From: [Pseudomonas] carboxydohydrogena
Lineage (GTDB): Bacteria > Pseudomonadota > Alphaproteobacteria > Rhizobiales > Xanthobacteraceae
Reading direction: 5' to 3'
Assembly (NCBI RefSeq): GCF_029030725.1
Contig: NZ_CP113162.1
Span: forward strand, 124,001-188,000
Length of the DNA stretch: 64,000 bases
How positions within the stretch are numbered: the stretch's first letter is position 1; every line of letters begins with the position of its first letter. Below the pieces are notes generated by a model. That model was not told where the DNA came from. It did not search any database and saw only the letters and a program-made list of their open reading frames with translations. This document shows positions 24,718 through 33,472 of the stretch, in pieces. A program made the translations under genes and the position numbers.

Positions 24718-25509
24718 TTACCCCTCCGCCAATTCCGTCACCGCCGCGAGAATGCGCGCGATGTCCTGCGGCCGCGACAGGCGGTGATCGCCGTCCTGCA
24801 CCAGCGTCAGCACCACATCGTCGCTCGGCAGAATGTGGGTGAGCTTGAAAGCGTGCTGCCATGGCACATCCTCGTCCTGCACGCCTTGCAGGATGCGGAT
24901 CGGGCAACCGAGTTCGAGCAGGCTGCCGAGCAGGAGATGATCGCGCCCCTCCTCGATCAATCGTTTCGTGATCGGATAGGGATCACCGTAATCGGAGGGG
25001 CGATACCACACGCCGTTGCGCTCGATCTCCTCGCGCATCTGCGGCGTGAACCGCTCCCACATCAGGTCTTCGGTGAAGTCCGGCGCGGGCGCGATCAGCA
25101 CGAGGCCCTTGAGCTTCGCGCGTGATTTGGCTTTTTGCGCCGTCATCGCGCGCGCGGCCAAAAGCGCCATCCATCCACCCATCGAGGAGCCGATCAGGAT
25201 TTGCTCGCCCTCGCAGCAGGCCCCGATCACGGCAAGGCTCTCTTCCAGCCACGCGCCGATGGTGCCGTCCTTGAAGTCGCCGCTGGATTCGCCGTGGCCG
25301 GAATAATCGAAACGCAGACAGGAGCGGCCACGAGCCTGCGCATAGGCGTCCAGTTCGCGCGCCTTGGTCCCCAGCATGTCCGACTTGAATCCGCCGAGCC
25401 AGACGAGGCCGGGCCCGCGCCCCTCGCGGCGACGCACCGCGATCCGGCGTTCGCCATGCGGCGTTCTGACATCGATAAAATCAGGCGGAGAATCGACAGA
25501 AAGTGTCAT
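24718..25509 (-). CDS. Alpha/beta hydrolase
   Basis: Predicted 263 aa. The nucleophile elbow GSSMGGWMAL has the catalytic Ser near residue 108; the oxyanion region is LGGFKSDM, an Asp occurs in GVQDEDVPW and a His in DGDHRLS near 250, completing the triad. It resembles the small serine esterases/BD-FAE and prolyl-oligopeptidase-like hydrolases. The substrate is unknown. Confidence 0.88.
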   Translation of the reverse strand: MTLSVDSPPDFIDVRTPHGERRIAVRRREGRGPGLVWLGGFKSDMLGTKARELDAYAQARGRSCLRFDYSGHGESSGDFKDGTIGAWLEESLAVIGACCEGEQILIGSSMGGWMALLAARAMTAQKAKSRAKLKGLVLIAPAPDFTEDLMWERFTPQMREEIERNGVWYRPSDYGDPYPITKRLIEEGRDHLLLGSLLELGCPIRILQGVQDEDVPWQHAFKLTHILPSDDVVLTLVQDGDHRLSRPQDIARILAAVTELAEG

Positions 25510-25698
25510 CTGGAGGCCGTCATGAAAATTTTGCGGTTGGTTTCTATCGTGCCATCATGATCGACCGTGTTATTGATGGTGCGATCATGTTCGTCAACGC
25601 CCCGGTCATATCCCCTTCACATTGCTGCAATCCACCGCTGGCCGCGCTGTGCGCCCGTCCCGCGCCGATCGCATTGGCCTGAACGAGACACGCCTCCG

Positions 25699-26973
25699 AT
25701 GCCGGACCCTTCCACGGCCAGACACCAGTTTTTGTCCAGTTCACCTGACGAGGCGGTGGATCGGAACGAAACGGTTCTGCATCCCGGAGACAATACGCCT
25801 CCTCGCACGCTCACCGTCCTGATCGCCGTACCGACGCTGGAATCCGGCGCGTCCGATCTCAACGCGCTGACACTCACGCAATATCTCGCCAGCCACGGCC
25901 ATCATCCGATCGTGGTGTCGCAAGGCGGCCGCCTCGTCCCCGAGATCGTTGCCGCGGGCGGCGAGTTCATCGAGATGGATGTCGCGAGCCGCAACCCATA
26001 TCGCATGCTGCGCTGCATGCGGCGATTGTCCTTGCTGATCGCGAACCGGCAATGCGACGTGGTTCATGCACTTGGCCGCGCCCCGGGATGGAGCGCCTAT
26101 CTCGCCGCGCGCGCGCAGCGGCGTCCGTTCGTCACCACATGGTTCAAGGGCTTCCGCGAGCAGAACCGGCTCAAGCGATTCTACAACAGCGTCATGGTGC
26201 GCGGCGACCGCATCATCGCCGCGAGCGACGATCTCGCCGACCTCATCCGCGACCGTTACCCGGCCGCGCGCGGCCGGGTCGCCACGCTGCCGCTCGGCTT
26301 CGATGCGACCACCTTCGACCCCGACCGCGTCACGGCGGAGCGCATCGCCCGCATCCGCCACGCCTTCGGCGCCGGGCCGGACACCCGCATTATTCTCGCG
26401 CCGGGGCGCATGGTCCGCCGCAAGGGCCATCACCACATCGTGCAGGCCGCCGCATGGATGAAGGCCGCCGGGATGAAGAATTTCCTGATCGCCTTCACCG
26501 GCGAGGATCAGGGCCGCACCCATTTCACCGGGCAATTGTGGGATCTTGTGCTCTCGACCGGGACCACCGACGTGGTGCGCTTCGCCGGGCTCAGCGACGA
26601 TCTTCCGGCGGCGCTTGCGGTCTCCGCGGCGGCGGTATTCGCCTCGACCCAGCCGGAAGGCGCGTTGCGCACCATCCTCGCGGCGCAGGCGATGGGCGTC
26701 CCGGTCGCCGCCTCCGATCTCGCCGCCGGTTCCAGTCTGATGCTGTCGCCGCCGGCCGTCGGCGAGGACCGCATGACAGGCCTGCGCTTCCCCTCCGGCG
26801 ACATCGAGGCCATGGCAACAGCGTTAACGCGCCTTCTGAACCTGTCGGAGCCGGAACGGCAGGCCATGGGCGCGCGCGGCCGGGCATGGGTTTCCGACTT
26901 GCAGGAGCCTGCGGCAGTTGCCGAACAGACCCTTCGCCTCTACATGGAACTGACACAGGCGCGCGCACCGTGA
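25699..26973 (+). CDS. GT4-type glycosyltransferase
   Basis: Predicted 424 aa, GT-B fold. After a short leader, LTVLIAVPTLESGASDLNAL begins the first Rossmann half, with SQGGRLVPEIVAAGGEF as the usual acceptor-side helix. The second half holds ILAPGRMVRRKGHH, the donor-site RxxxKG, and later FASTQPEGALRTILAAQAMGVPVAAS with the E..x7..E motif (EG.LRTILAAQ). It probably transfers a sugar to lipopolysaccharide or another cell-surface glycan. The neighbours do not give a pathway. The start at 25699 was chosen because sequence before it is not conserved in character. Confidence 0.88.
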   Translation: MPDPSTARHQFLSSSPDEAVDRNETVLHPGDNTPPRTLTVLIAVPTLESGASDLNALTLTQYLASHGHHPIVVSQGGRLVPEIVAAGGEFIEMDVASRNPYRMLRCMRRLSLLIANRQCDVVHALGRAPGWSAYLAARAQRRPFVTTWFKGFREQNRLKRFYNSVMVRGDRIIAASDDLADLIRDRYPAARGRVATLPLGFDATTFDPDRVTAERIARIRHAFGAGPDTRIILAPGRMVRRKGHHHIVQAAAWMKAAGMKNFLIAFTGEDQGRTHFTGQLWDLVLSTGTTDVVRFAGLSDDLPAALAVSAAAVFASTQPEGALRTILAAQAMGVPVAASDLAAGSSLMLSPPAVGEDRMTGLRFPSGDIEAMATALTRLLNLSEPERQAMGARGRAWVSDLQEPAAVAEQTLRLYMELTQARAP

Positions 26974-27084
26974 CTGGAATGCGGCTCTCCGGGTTTTTCG
27001 CCCGAGCCGCCCTTCGTCGCCTTGCCCACGCCCGGGAATTCCTTCAAAATCACCGCTTCTTTCAACAATCGTGGAGACCTTCCC

Positions 27085-27624
27085 ATTCGCCGTCCCAACA
27101 GAGCCCCGCCCACAGTCGCCAAAGACGGGCCCCGCACCAATGATGAGATCCGCAATCTCGAAGTCCAGTTGATCGACCAGCACGGCGTCAATGTCGGCGT
27201 CACCGAAACTTCGGCCGCCGTGAAGATGGCGATGGAAGCCGGCATGGATCTCGTGGAGATTTCGCCGAACAACAGCCCGCCGGTCTGCAAGATTATGGAC
27301 TACGGGAAGTACAAGTTTCAGGCCCAGAAGAAAGCGGCCGAAGCGCGCAAGAAGCAGAAGATCGTCGAGATCAAGGAGATCAAGCTCCGCCCGATGATCG
27401 ACGACCACGATTACGACGTGAAAATGCGCGCGATGCTTCGCTTCTTCGAGGAAGGCGACAAGGTCAAGATCACGCTGCGTTATCGCGGCCGTGAAATGGC
27501 TCACCAGGAGATCGGCACCAAGCTGCTCGACAAGGTGAAGGCCGCCGTCGCCGATATCGCCAAGGTGGAGCAGGACGCGAAGTTCGAGGGCCGTCAGGTC
27601 GTGATGGTGCTCGCGCCACGCTGA
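27085..27624 (+). CDS. infC: Translation initiation factor IF-3
   Basis: Predicted 179 aa with an apparent ATT start, read RRPNRAPP after the initiator. A GGAGA site lies 8 bases before it. No ATG, GTG or TTG occurs at the right place; an in-frame ATG at 27022 would add 21 residues without family character. The rare AUU start is known in E. coli infC, where IF-3 rejects its own start and so limits its synthesis. The N-domain ([13 protein letters not shown]) and C-domain ([33 protein letters not shown]) are complete. IF-3 binds the 30S subunit and checks start codons. A terminator follows at 27652. Confidence 0.93.
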   Translation: MRRPNRAPPTVAKDGPRTNDEIRNLEVQLIDQHGVNVGVTETSAAVKMAMEAGMDLVEISPNNSPPVCKIMDYGKYKFQAQKKAAEARKKQKIVEIKEIKLRPMIDDHDYDVKMRAMLRFFEEGDKVKITLRYRGREMAHQEIGTKLLDKVKAAVADIAKVEQDAKFEGRQVVMVLAPR

Positions 27625-27651
27625 GCACCGGACTTCAAGCCGACGAGACAC

Positions 27652-27679
27652 AAAAAGGCGCCCATCGGGGCGCCTTTTT
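27652..27679 (+). terminator. Terminator after infC
   Basis: AAAAAGGCGCC and GGCGCCTTTTT pair around CCATCGG, giving a GC-rich stem and a T-run 28 bases after the infC stop. It separates infC from rpmI-rplT, which therefore need their own promoter. It is symmetrical and may also stop transcription from the small minus-strand gene. Confidence 0.9.
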
Positions 27680-27706
27680 CAGTCTCGGAAACTCAAAACG
27701 GCTCGC

Positions 27707-27832
27707 TCAGAAGCCCCGCGCGATCAGCGCCCCGATCACCAGCGCGCCAGCGCCGAGCCATACGGCCAGACGGGTGGTATCGGCTTGAATTGCGGCAGCC
27801 CTGGCCCTGGCACGGCTCTTTGTCTTCGGCAT
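27707..27832 (-). CDS. Small one-helix membrane protein
   Basis: Predicted 41 aa. A basic N-terminal half (PKTKSRARARAAAIQ) is followed by one hydrophobic segment, LAVWLGAGALVIGALIA. GGAAGGA-like sequence (AAGGATTTGAA) lies at good distance before the ATG at 27832. Too short to judge by length alone; the ribosome site and the helix support it. Function unknown. Confidence 0.45.
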   Translation of the reverse strand: MPKTKSRARARAAAIQADTTRLAVWLGAGALVIGALIARGF

Positions 27833-28134
27833 TTCAAATCCTTCCGTCTCGGTGTCACCGAAATATGGGGTTTCGGGGCGATTCTCCAATGCGGCATAAC
27901 ATGCGCGGGCCTCATGGCAGGATGGCGGCAGACGCCGTTTAACGTTGCAAACCGGGCCTTCCTCTGCCATAAGCCCCATCTCATCGCCCGGCTGATCAAG
28001 GGCTGCCGTGGCGATGTTTTTTGCTGGCTTTGCCATACGGGCAAATACCCCAAGCAATTCAACGCTCTAGCGAGCATTTAGCCGCCCCGGCGAGCCGTTT
28101 CGGCGCGCGGGAAGCGGCTTTTAAGGAGAGCCAA
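27833..28134. other. Gap between the small membrane protein gene and rpmI
   Basis: No gene is supported here. The stretch should hold the rpmI-rplT promoter and leader. A short hairpin TTTGCC/GGCAAA occurs near 28028-28044. I see no clear copy of the L20-binding structures known from other bacteria. Confidence 0.4.
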
Positions 28135-28335
28135 ATGCCCAAGCTGAAGACCAAGTCGGGCGCCAAAAAGCGCTTCAAAGTGACCGGAACAGGCAAGGTG
28201 GTGTCCGCCCATGCGGGCAAGCGCCACGGCATGATCAAGCGGACCAAGAAACAGATCCGCCAGTTGCGCGGCACGCGCACCCTGTTCAAGACCGACGGCG
28301 ACAACATCAAGCAGTACTTCCTGCCGAACGCCTGA
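28135..28335 (+). CDS. rpmI: 50S ribosomal protein L35
   Basis: Predicted 66 aa, standard length. The basic sequence [20 protein letters not shown] and the later [17 protein letters not shown] are the family signature. An AAGGAGAG site lies 7 bases before the ATG. It is followed 66 bases later by rplT, the usual pair. A 7-bp GC hairpin (28344-28361) lies in the gap and may influence readthrough. Confidence 0.97.
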   Translation: MPKLKTKSGAKKRFKVTGTGKVVSAHAGKRHGMIKRTKKQIRQLRGTRTLFKTDGDNIKQYFLPNA

Positions 28336-28401
28336 TCCACTTGCGCCGCGTCCGCGCGGCGGTCTGTCACCACTCACATTTTCAGATTTAGGAGATCAGT
28401 C

Positions 28402-28761
28402 ATGGCACGCGTCAAACGCGGTGTGACGGCTCACGCCAAGCACAAGAAAGTCTACAAGGCCGCCGAAGGTTTTCGTGGCCGCCGCAAGAACACCATCCGC
28501 GCCGCAAAGGCCGCCGTCGACAAGGCCGGCCAGTACGCCTTCGTCGGCCGCAAGCTGAAGAAGCGCAATTTCCGCGCGCTCTGGATCCAGCGCATCAACG
28601 CGGCGGTTCGTCCGTTCGGCCTGACCTACAGCCGATTTATCAACGGCCTCGCCAAGTCGGGCGTCGTTGTCGATCGCAAGGTGCTGTCGGATCTCGCCAT
28701 CCACGAGCCGGCGGCGTTCCAGGCGATTGCCGAAAAGGCCAAGGCCGCTCTCGCGGCTTAA
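28402..28761 (+). CDS. rplT: 50S ribosomal protein L20
   Basis: Predicted 119 aa. The opening [18 protein letters not shown], the [13 protein letters not shown] segment and [17 protein letters not shown] are diagnostic. L20 is needed early in 50S assembly and in other bacteria represses its own operon. It stands between rpmI and pheS as in many Proteobacteria. Confidence 0.98.
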   Translation: MARVKRGVTAHAKHKKVYKAAEGFRGRRKNTIRAAKAAVDKAGQYAFVGRKLKKRNFRALWIQRINAAVRPFGLTYSRFINGLAKSGVVVDRKVLSDLAIHEPAAFQAIAEKAKAALAA

Positions 28762-28920
28762 GGCAGCCTCGGCCGTGCGCGGCCAAGGTCAGCCTGAAGG
28801 CTTGCCCCTCTTGCACGAGGCCGGGATGACCGGGATGCCCTGAGGCGTCCCGCTTCGTTCGGCTGGGCCGATTGTACCCCGCCGGGCGGTTTCAAATGAA
28901 CCGTTCTGCTGGGGCTACGC

Positions 28921-30003
28921 ATGTCCGATCTCGCCGCACTCGAATCCGAAATCCTGAACCAGATCGCAGCCGCTTCCGACGAAGCCGCTCTTGAAGCCGT
29001 GCGCGTCGCCGCGCTCGGCAAGAAAGGCTCGATCTCCGCGCTCTTGTCCACGCTCGGCAAGATGACGCCGGAGCAGCGCAAGACCGAGGGTGCCGCGATC
29101 AACGCCGCCAAGGACAAGGTGACGGCGGCGCTTACCGCGCGGCGCGACGTTCTGAAAAACGCGGCGCTCGATGCGCGGCTTGCCTCCGAGACCATCGACG
29201 TCACGCTGCCGGTGCGTGAGACGCCCGCCGAACAGGGCCGCATCCATCCCATCTCGCAGGTGATGGACGAACTCACCGCGATCTTCGCCGACATGGGTTT
29301 CTCGATCGCCGAAGGGCCGGACATCGAGACCGACGATTACAACTTCACCCGGCTGAACTTCCCCGAAGGCCATCCGGCGCGGGAGATGCACGACACCTTC
29401 TTCTTCAACGCCAAGGAAGACGGCTCGCGGCCGCTGTTGCGCACGCACACCTCGCCGGTGCAGGTGCGCACGATGCTCTCGCAGAAACCGCCGATCCGCG
29501 TGATCTGCCCCGGCCGCACCTATCGCTGCGATTCTGACCAGACCCACACGCCGATGTTTCATCAGGTCGAGGGCCTCGTGATCGACAAGGGCTCGCACCT
29601 TGGGCACCTGAAATGGATCCTTGCGGAATTCTGCAAGGCGTTCTTCGAGGTCGATAACGTCAACATGCGCTTCCGCCCCTCCTTCTTCCCCTTCACCGAA
29701 CCGTCGATGGAAGTCGATATCCAGTGCCGGCGCGGCAAGAACGACATTCGTTTCGGCGAGGGCGAGGATTGGCTGGAAATTCTCGGCTGCGGCATGGTGC
29801 ATCCGAACGTGCTGCGTAATTGCGGCATCGATCCCGATGTCTATCAGGGCTTCGCCTGGGGCATGGGCATCGACCGCATCGCGATGCTGAAATACGGCAT
29901 CAGCGATCTGCGTCAGATGTTCGAGGGCGACGTGCGCTGGCTCAACCATTACGGCTTCAAGCCGCTCGACGTGCCCACGCTGGCCGGAGGGCTGTCGTCA
30001 TGA
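28921..30003 (+). CDS. pheS: Phenylalanine--tRNA ligase alpha subunit
   Basis: Predicted 360 aa. The N-terminal coiled coil (residues 1-90) binds tRNA. The class II catalytic core has motif 1 ([10 protein letters not shown]), [12 protein letters not shown], motif 2 ([16 protein letters not shown]) and motif 3 ([14 protein letters not shown]). With PheT it forms an alpha2-beta2 enzyme that charges tRNA-Phe. The stop overlaps the pheT start (ATGA). The 159-base gap upstream of pheS has GC-rich inverted repeats but no leader peptide that I can recognise. Confidence 0.98.
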   Translation: MSDLAALESEILNQIAAASDEAALEAVRVAALGKKGSISALLSTLGKMTPEQRKTEGAAINAAKDKVTAALTARRDVLKNAALDARLASETIDVTLPVRETPAEQGRIHPISQVMDELTAIFADMGFSIAEGPDIETDDYNFTRLNFPEGHPAREMHDTFFFNAKEDGSRPLLRTHTSPVQVRTMLSQKPPIRVICPGRTYRCDSDQTHTPMFHQVEGLVIDKGSHLGHLKWILAEFCKAFFEVDNVNMRFRPSFFPFTEPSMEVDIQCRRGKNDIRFGEGEDWLEILGCGMVHPNVLRNCGIDPDVYQGFAWGMGIDRIAMLKYGISDLRQMFEGDVRWLNHYGFKPLDVPTLAGGLSS

Positions 30004-32420
30004 AGTTCACCCTCTCCTGGCTGAAGGAACATCTCGACACCGATGAACCGGTCGAGAAGATCGCCGAGACGCTGACGATGATCGGCCTCGAGGTCGAACA
30101 TCTCGAGGACAAGGCGAAGGCGCTGGCGCCTTACGTCATCGCCAAGATCATCACCGCCGAACAGCATCCCAATGCCGACCGTCTGCGCGTGTGCATGGTC
30201 AACACCGGCAACGGGAAGCCTATTCAGGTCGTGTGCGGCGCGCCGAACGCGCGCGCGGGGCTGGTGAGCGTGTTCGCGCCGCCCGGCACCTACATTCCGG
30301 GCAAGGACATCACCCTCAGCGTCGGCAACATTCGCGGCGTCGAAAGCCACGGCATGCTGTGCTCGGCGGCCGAGCTTGAACTGTCGGAAGATCATGACGG
30401 CATCATCGAACTGCCAAACGATGCACCGGTCGGCAAGGCTTACGCGGAATGGGCCAGGCTCGGCGATGCGGTAATCGAGATCAACCTCACGCCGAACCGC
30501 GCGGACGCGACCGGCGTGCACGGTATCGCGCGCGATCTCGGCGCGGCCGACATGGGCAAGTTTCACAATGATGCACCGAAGCCGATCAAGGGCGCGTTCG
30601 CCGCACCCGCGGCGGTGACGGTCGAAGACGCAACGCTATGCCCCGGCTTCGCGTTGCGCCTTGTGCGCGGCGTCAAGAACGGCCCGTCGCCGGACTGGCT
30701 GCAACGCCGCCTGACGTCCATCGGACTGCGCCCGATCAACGCGCTGGTCGACATCACCAACTTCATGACCTTCGACCGTGACCGCCCATTGCATGTGTTC
30801 GACGCCGCCAAGGTGAAGGGCAATCTCGTCGTGCGCCGCGCCAAGGCAGGCGAGAGCCTTGTTGCGCTCGACGGCAAGACCTACGCGCTCGACGACACCA
30901 TGTGCGTGATCGCGGATGACACCGGCGTGCAATCGCTCGCGGGCATCATGGGTGGCGAGGCGACCGGCTGCGACGAGAATACGACCGACGTGCTGATCGA
31001 ATCGGCGTTGTGGAACGAGATCAACATCGCCCAGACCGGCCGCAAGCTCGGCATCAATTCCGACGCGCGCTATCGTTTCGAGCGCGGTGTCGATCCGGCC
31101 TTCATGGTGCCGGGGTTGGAGCTTGCCACAAAGCTCGTGCTCGATATCTGCGGCGGCGAGCCGTCCGAGATCGCCCTCACCGGCAAGCCTTACGGCGACG
31201 ACCGCATGATCGAATTCCCGATCGACGAGGTGAAACGCCTCGCCGGGATCGACGTGCCGCTCACCGATATCAAGCGCCACCTGACCCATCTCGGCTTCAT
31301 GGTCGCAGGTGCCGGGCCCGTGGTGAAGGTCGCTGTGCCGTCATGGCGCGCGGACGTGCACGGCAAGGCCGACATCGTGGAGGAAATCGTCCGCATCATC
31401 GGCGTCGATCGCGTGCCGCTGACGCCATTCGACCGCGGCGATGCGCCGCGCAAGCCCGTTCTGACCGCGCTGCAATTGCGCACCCGCCGCGCCAAACGCG
31501 CGCTGGCGGCGCGCGGCATGGTCGAGGCTGTGACGTGGTCGTTCCTCTCAAAGGCGCAGGCCGAATTGTTCGGCGGCGGCAAGCCTGAGTTGGCGCTCGC
31601 CAACCCGATTGCTTCGGATCTGTCCGACATGCGGCCCTCGCTGGTGCCGGGCCTGATCGCGGCGGCGCAGGCCAATGCCGATCGCGGCTTTGGCGACGTC
31701 GCGTTGTTCGAAGTCGGGCAGGTGTTTCTCGGCGACCAGCCCGAACAGCAGCTCACCGCCGCGACCGGCGTGCGCCGCGCGATGGCGTCCTCGAAGGGCT
31801 TTGGCCGCGCGTGGTCCGGCTCATGGACGGTCGATGCGTTCGACGCCAAGGCCGATGCGCTGGCCGTGCTCGCCGCCTGTGGCGCGCCGATGCAGGCGTT
31901 GCAGATCCTCCCCTTGAATGAGGCGAAGAATGCGCCCGCATGGCTGCATCCGGGCCGCGCGGCGGCGATCCAGATCGGACCGCAGAACGTGCTCGGCCAT
32001 TTCGGCGAACTCCATCCGCGCACGCTCGATGCGCTGAAGGCCGACGGCCCGCTGGTCGCGTTCGAAGTGCTGCTCGACCGCCTTCCCGAACCGAAGGCGC
32101 GCGCGACGCGCGCCAAGCCGCCGGTCGAACTGGCCGCCTTCCAGCCGGTGTCGCGCGACTTCGCCTTCCTCGCGGATCGTTCCGTGAAGGCCGCCGACAT
32201 CATCCGCGCCGCGCAGGGCGTCGACAAGAAGCTCATCACCGAGGTGACGCTGTTCGACGTCTATGACGGCAAGGGCATTCCCGAAGGCAAGAAGTCGGTC
32301 GCCATCGCGGTGACCTTGCAGCCGCGCGAGAAGACCCTGACCGATCAGGACATCGAGGCGGTGGCGGCGAAGATCGTCGCGGACGTGGCGAAGAAAACCG
32401 GCAGCACGCTGCGGGAGTAA
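30000..32420 (+). CDS. pheT: Phenylalanine--tRNA ligase beta subunit
   Basis: Predicted 806 aa, standard length, starting at the ATG that overlaps the pheS stop by 4 bases. The order of domains is as expected: B1 ([12 protein letters not shown]), tRNA-binding OB fold ([23 protein letters not shown]), B3/B4 editing region ([12 protein letters not shown], then [22 protein letters not shown]), B5, the inactive class II core, and the C-terminal anticodon-binding domain ([21 protein letters not shown]). The editing domain hydrolyses Tyr-tRNA-Phe. Confidence 0.98.
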   Translation: MKFTLSWLKEHLDTDEPVEKIAETLTMIGLEVEHLEDKAKALAPYVIAKIITAEQHPNADRLRVCMVNTGNGKPIQVVCGAPNARAGLVSVFAPPGTYIPGKDITLSVGNIRGVESHGMLCSAAELELSEDHDGIIELPNDAPVGKAYAEWARLGDAVIEINLTPNRADATGVHGIARDLGAADMGKFHNDAPKPIKGAFAAPAAVTVEDATLCPGFALRLVRGVKNGPSPDWLQRRLTSIGLRPINALVDITNFMTFDRDRPLHVFDAAKVKGNLVVRRAKAGESLVALDGKTYALDDTMCVIADDTGVQSLAGIMGGEATGCDENTTDVLIESALWNEINIAQTGRKLGINSDARYRFERGVDPAFMVPGLELATKLVLDICGGEPSEIALTGKPYGDDRMIEFPIDEVKRLAGIDVPLTDIKRHLTHLGFMVAGAGPVVKVAVPSWRADVHGKADIVEEIVRIIGVDRVPLTPFDRGDAPRKPVLTALQLRTRRAKRALAARGMVEAVTWSFLSKAQAELFGGGKPELALANPIASDLSDMRPSLVPGLIAAAQANADRGFGDVALFEVGQVFLGDQPEQQLTAATGVRRAMASSKGFGRAWSGSWTVDAFDAKADALAVLAACGAPMQALQILPLNEAKNAPAWLHPGRAAAIQIGPQNVLGHFGELHPRTLDALKADGPLVAFEVLLDRLPEPKARATRAKPPVELAAFQPVSRDFAFLADRSVKAADIIRAAQGVDKKLITEVTLFDVYDGKGIPEGKKSVAIAVTLQPREKTLTDQDIEAVAAKIVADVAKKTGSTLRE

Positions 32421-32488
32421 GGCTTTTCGCGCCGGTTAGACGCTATCAATCATCAAGGCCGGGCGTGACGGAAAGTAGCGCCTGAAGC

Positions 32489-33427
32489 TCAGCGCCGCTC
32501 CATCAGGGCTTCGGCGGCCGGGGGCGCCATGTCCTCATCCTCGTGTCCCGCGCCGGGGACTTCACGGAGGTGCCAGGCGAATTTCGCGCCGATGCGCCTG
32601 GCGTCCGCAGCCGCACGGTTGAAGTAGAAGTGGCCGCGCGCAAAACGGGTCGCGCCCTGCACGCTGGTTTCCCTGTTGTTGCGGATGATGCCGCCGGTCT
32701 GCACGTCGCCCTGCCCGAGCAGCAGCACGAAGTCGGTGGCGAACGCGCCGCGCAGCGTCGCCGGGGTGATCGACGTGCCCTTGATGCCATAGGGATAGGT
32801 GAACTCGTCATCCGGCAGCATGTACCAGCCGGGATTCGCGGCCACCGCGCGCTCGATATAGCGGCCGCCGCTATGAAGCACGTAACGCTGCACCCATTGC
32901 GCGCCGCCGCCATGCCCGAAAATCGAAAAGCGCTGGCGATGGCTGCCGGTCATCGCGACCGCGCGCTGGAACGCCATCTCGACCACGGCGAAACCTGAAT
33001 CCTGCCACGGCACCGGCTTCAGCGATTTCGTCATGACGTTGCCGAACTGGAATTGCCACGAGGTCGGCCACGACTGTTCGACGAATTCCGGCACCAGCAG
33101 CAGCGCACCGGCCTTCTCCGCCAGCGGCGCCCAGACATCGTAATAATCGAACGCGCTGTGCTCGGCGACGTTGCGCTTCTGGCCGTGGATCACCACCCAG
33201 ATCGGGCTGTTCGGCGTGAAGGATTTCGGGCGATAGGTGAAGACATTCACCGGCCCGCGTTTGACGATGAGCCTGAACTCGCCCTCGCCGACCGGAATGG
33301 TCTTGTTCTCCTGCGCGAAGGCATCGTTTGTCTGCGCGCTCGCGCTGCGCACCTGCGCCATACCGCCGATGCATGACGCCAGCACGGCGGCGCAGAAGAC
33401 GGAAACCAACTTCTTTGTCTTGATCAT
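32489..33427 (-). CDS. Exported alpha/beta hydrolase (PHB-depolymerase/esterase-like)
   Basis: Predicted 312 aa. A signal peptide (KLVSVFCAAVLASCIGG, ending near SASA) sends it to the periplasm. The fold is seen in SPIWVVIHGQKRN, a nucleophile region FGHGGGAQWVQRY, where the expected Gly-x-Ser-x-Gly serine is replaced by Gly, and AGHEDED with a His near the end. The missing nucleophile Ser suggests it binds rather than cleaves, or uses another residue. It lies 45 bases downstream of the barrel-protein gene on the same strand, so the two are probably one operon. Confidence 0.7.
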   Translation of the reverse strand: MIKTKKLVSVFCAAVLASCIGGMAQVRSASAQTNDAFAQENKTIPVGEGEFRLIVKRGPVNVFTYRPKSFTPNSPIWVVIHGQKRNVAEHSAFDYYDVWAPLAEKAGALLLVPEFVEQSWPTSWQFQFGNVMTKSLKPVPWQDSGFAVVEMAFQRAVAMTGSHRQRFSIFGHGGGAQWVQRYVLHSGGRYIERAVAANPGWYMLPDDEFTYPYGIKGTSITPATLRGAFATDFVLLLGQGDVQTGGIIRNNRETSVQGATRFARGHFYFNRAAADARRIGAKFAWHLREVPGAGHEDEDMAPPAAEALMERR

Positions 33428-33472
33428 GTCTCTGCCCTGACTCGAACGGTGCCGCTGCCGGAGATTGTCCAA

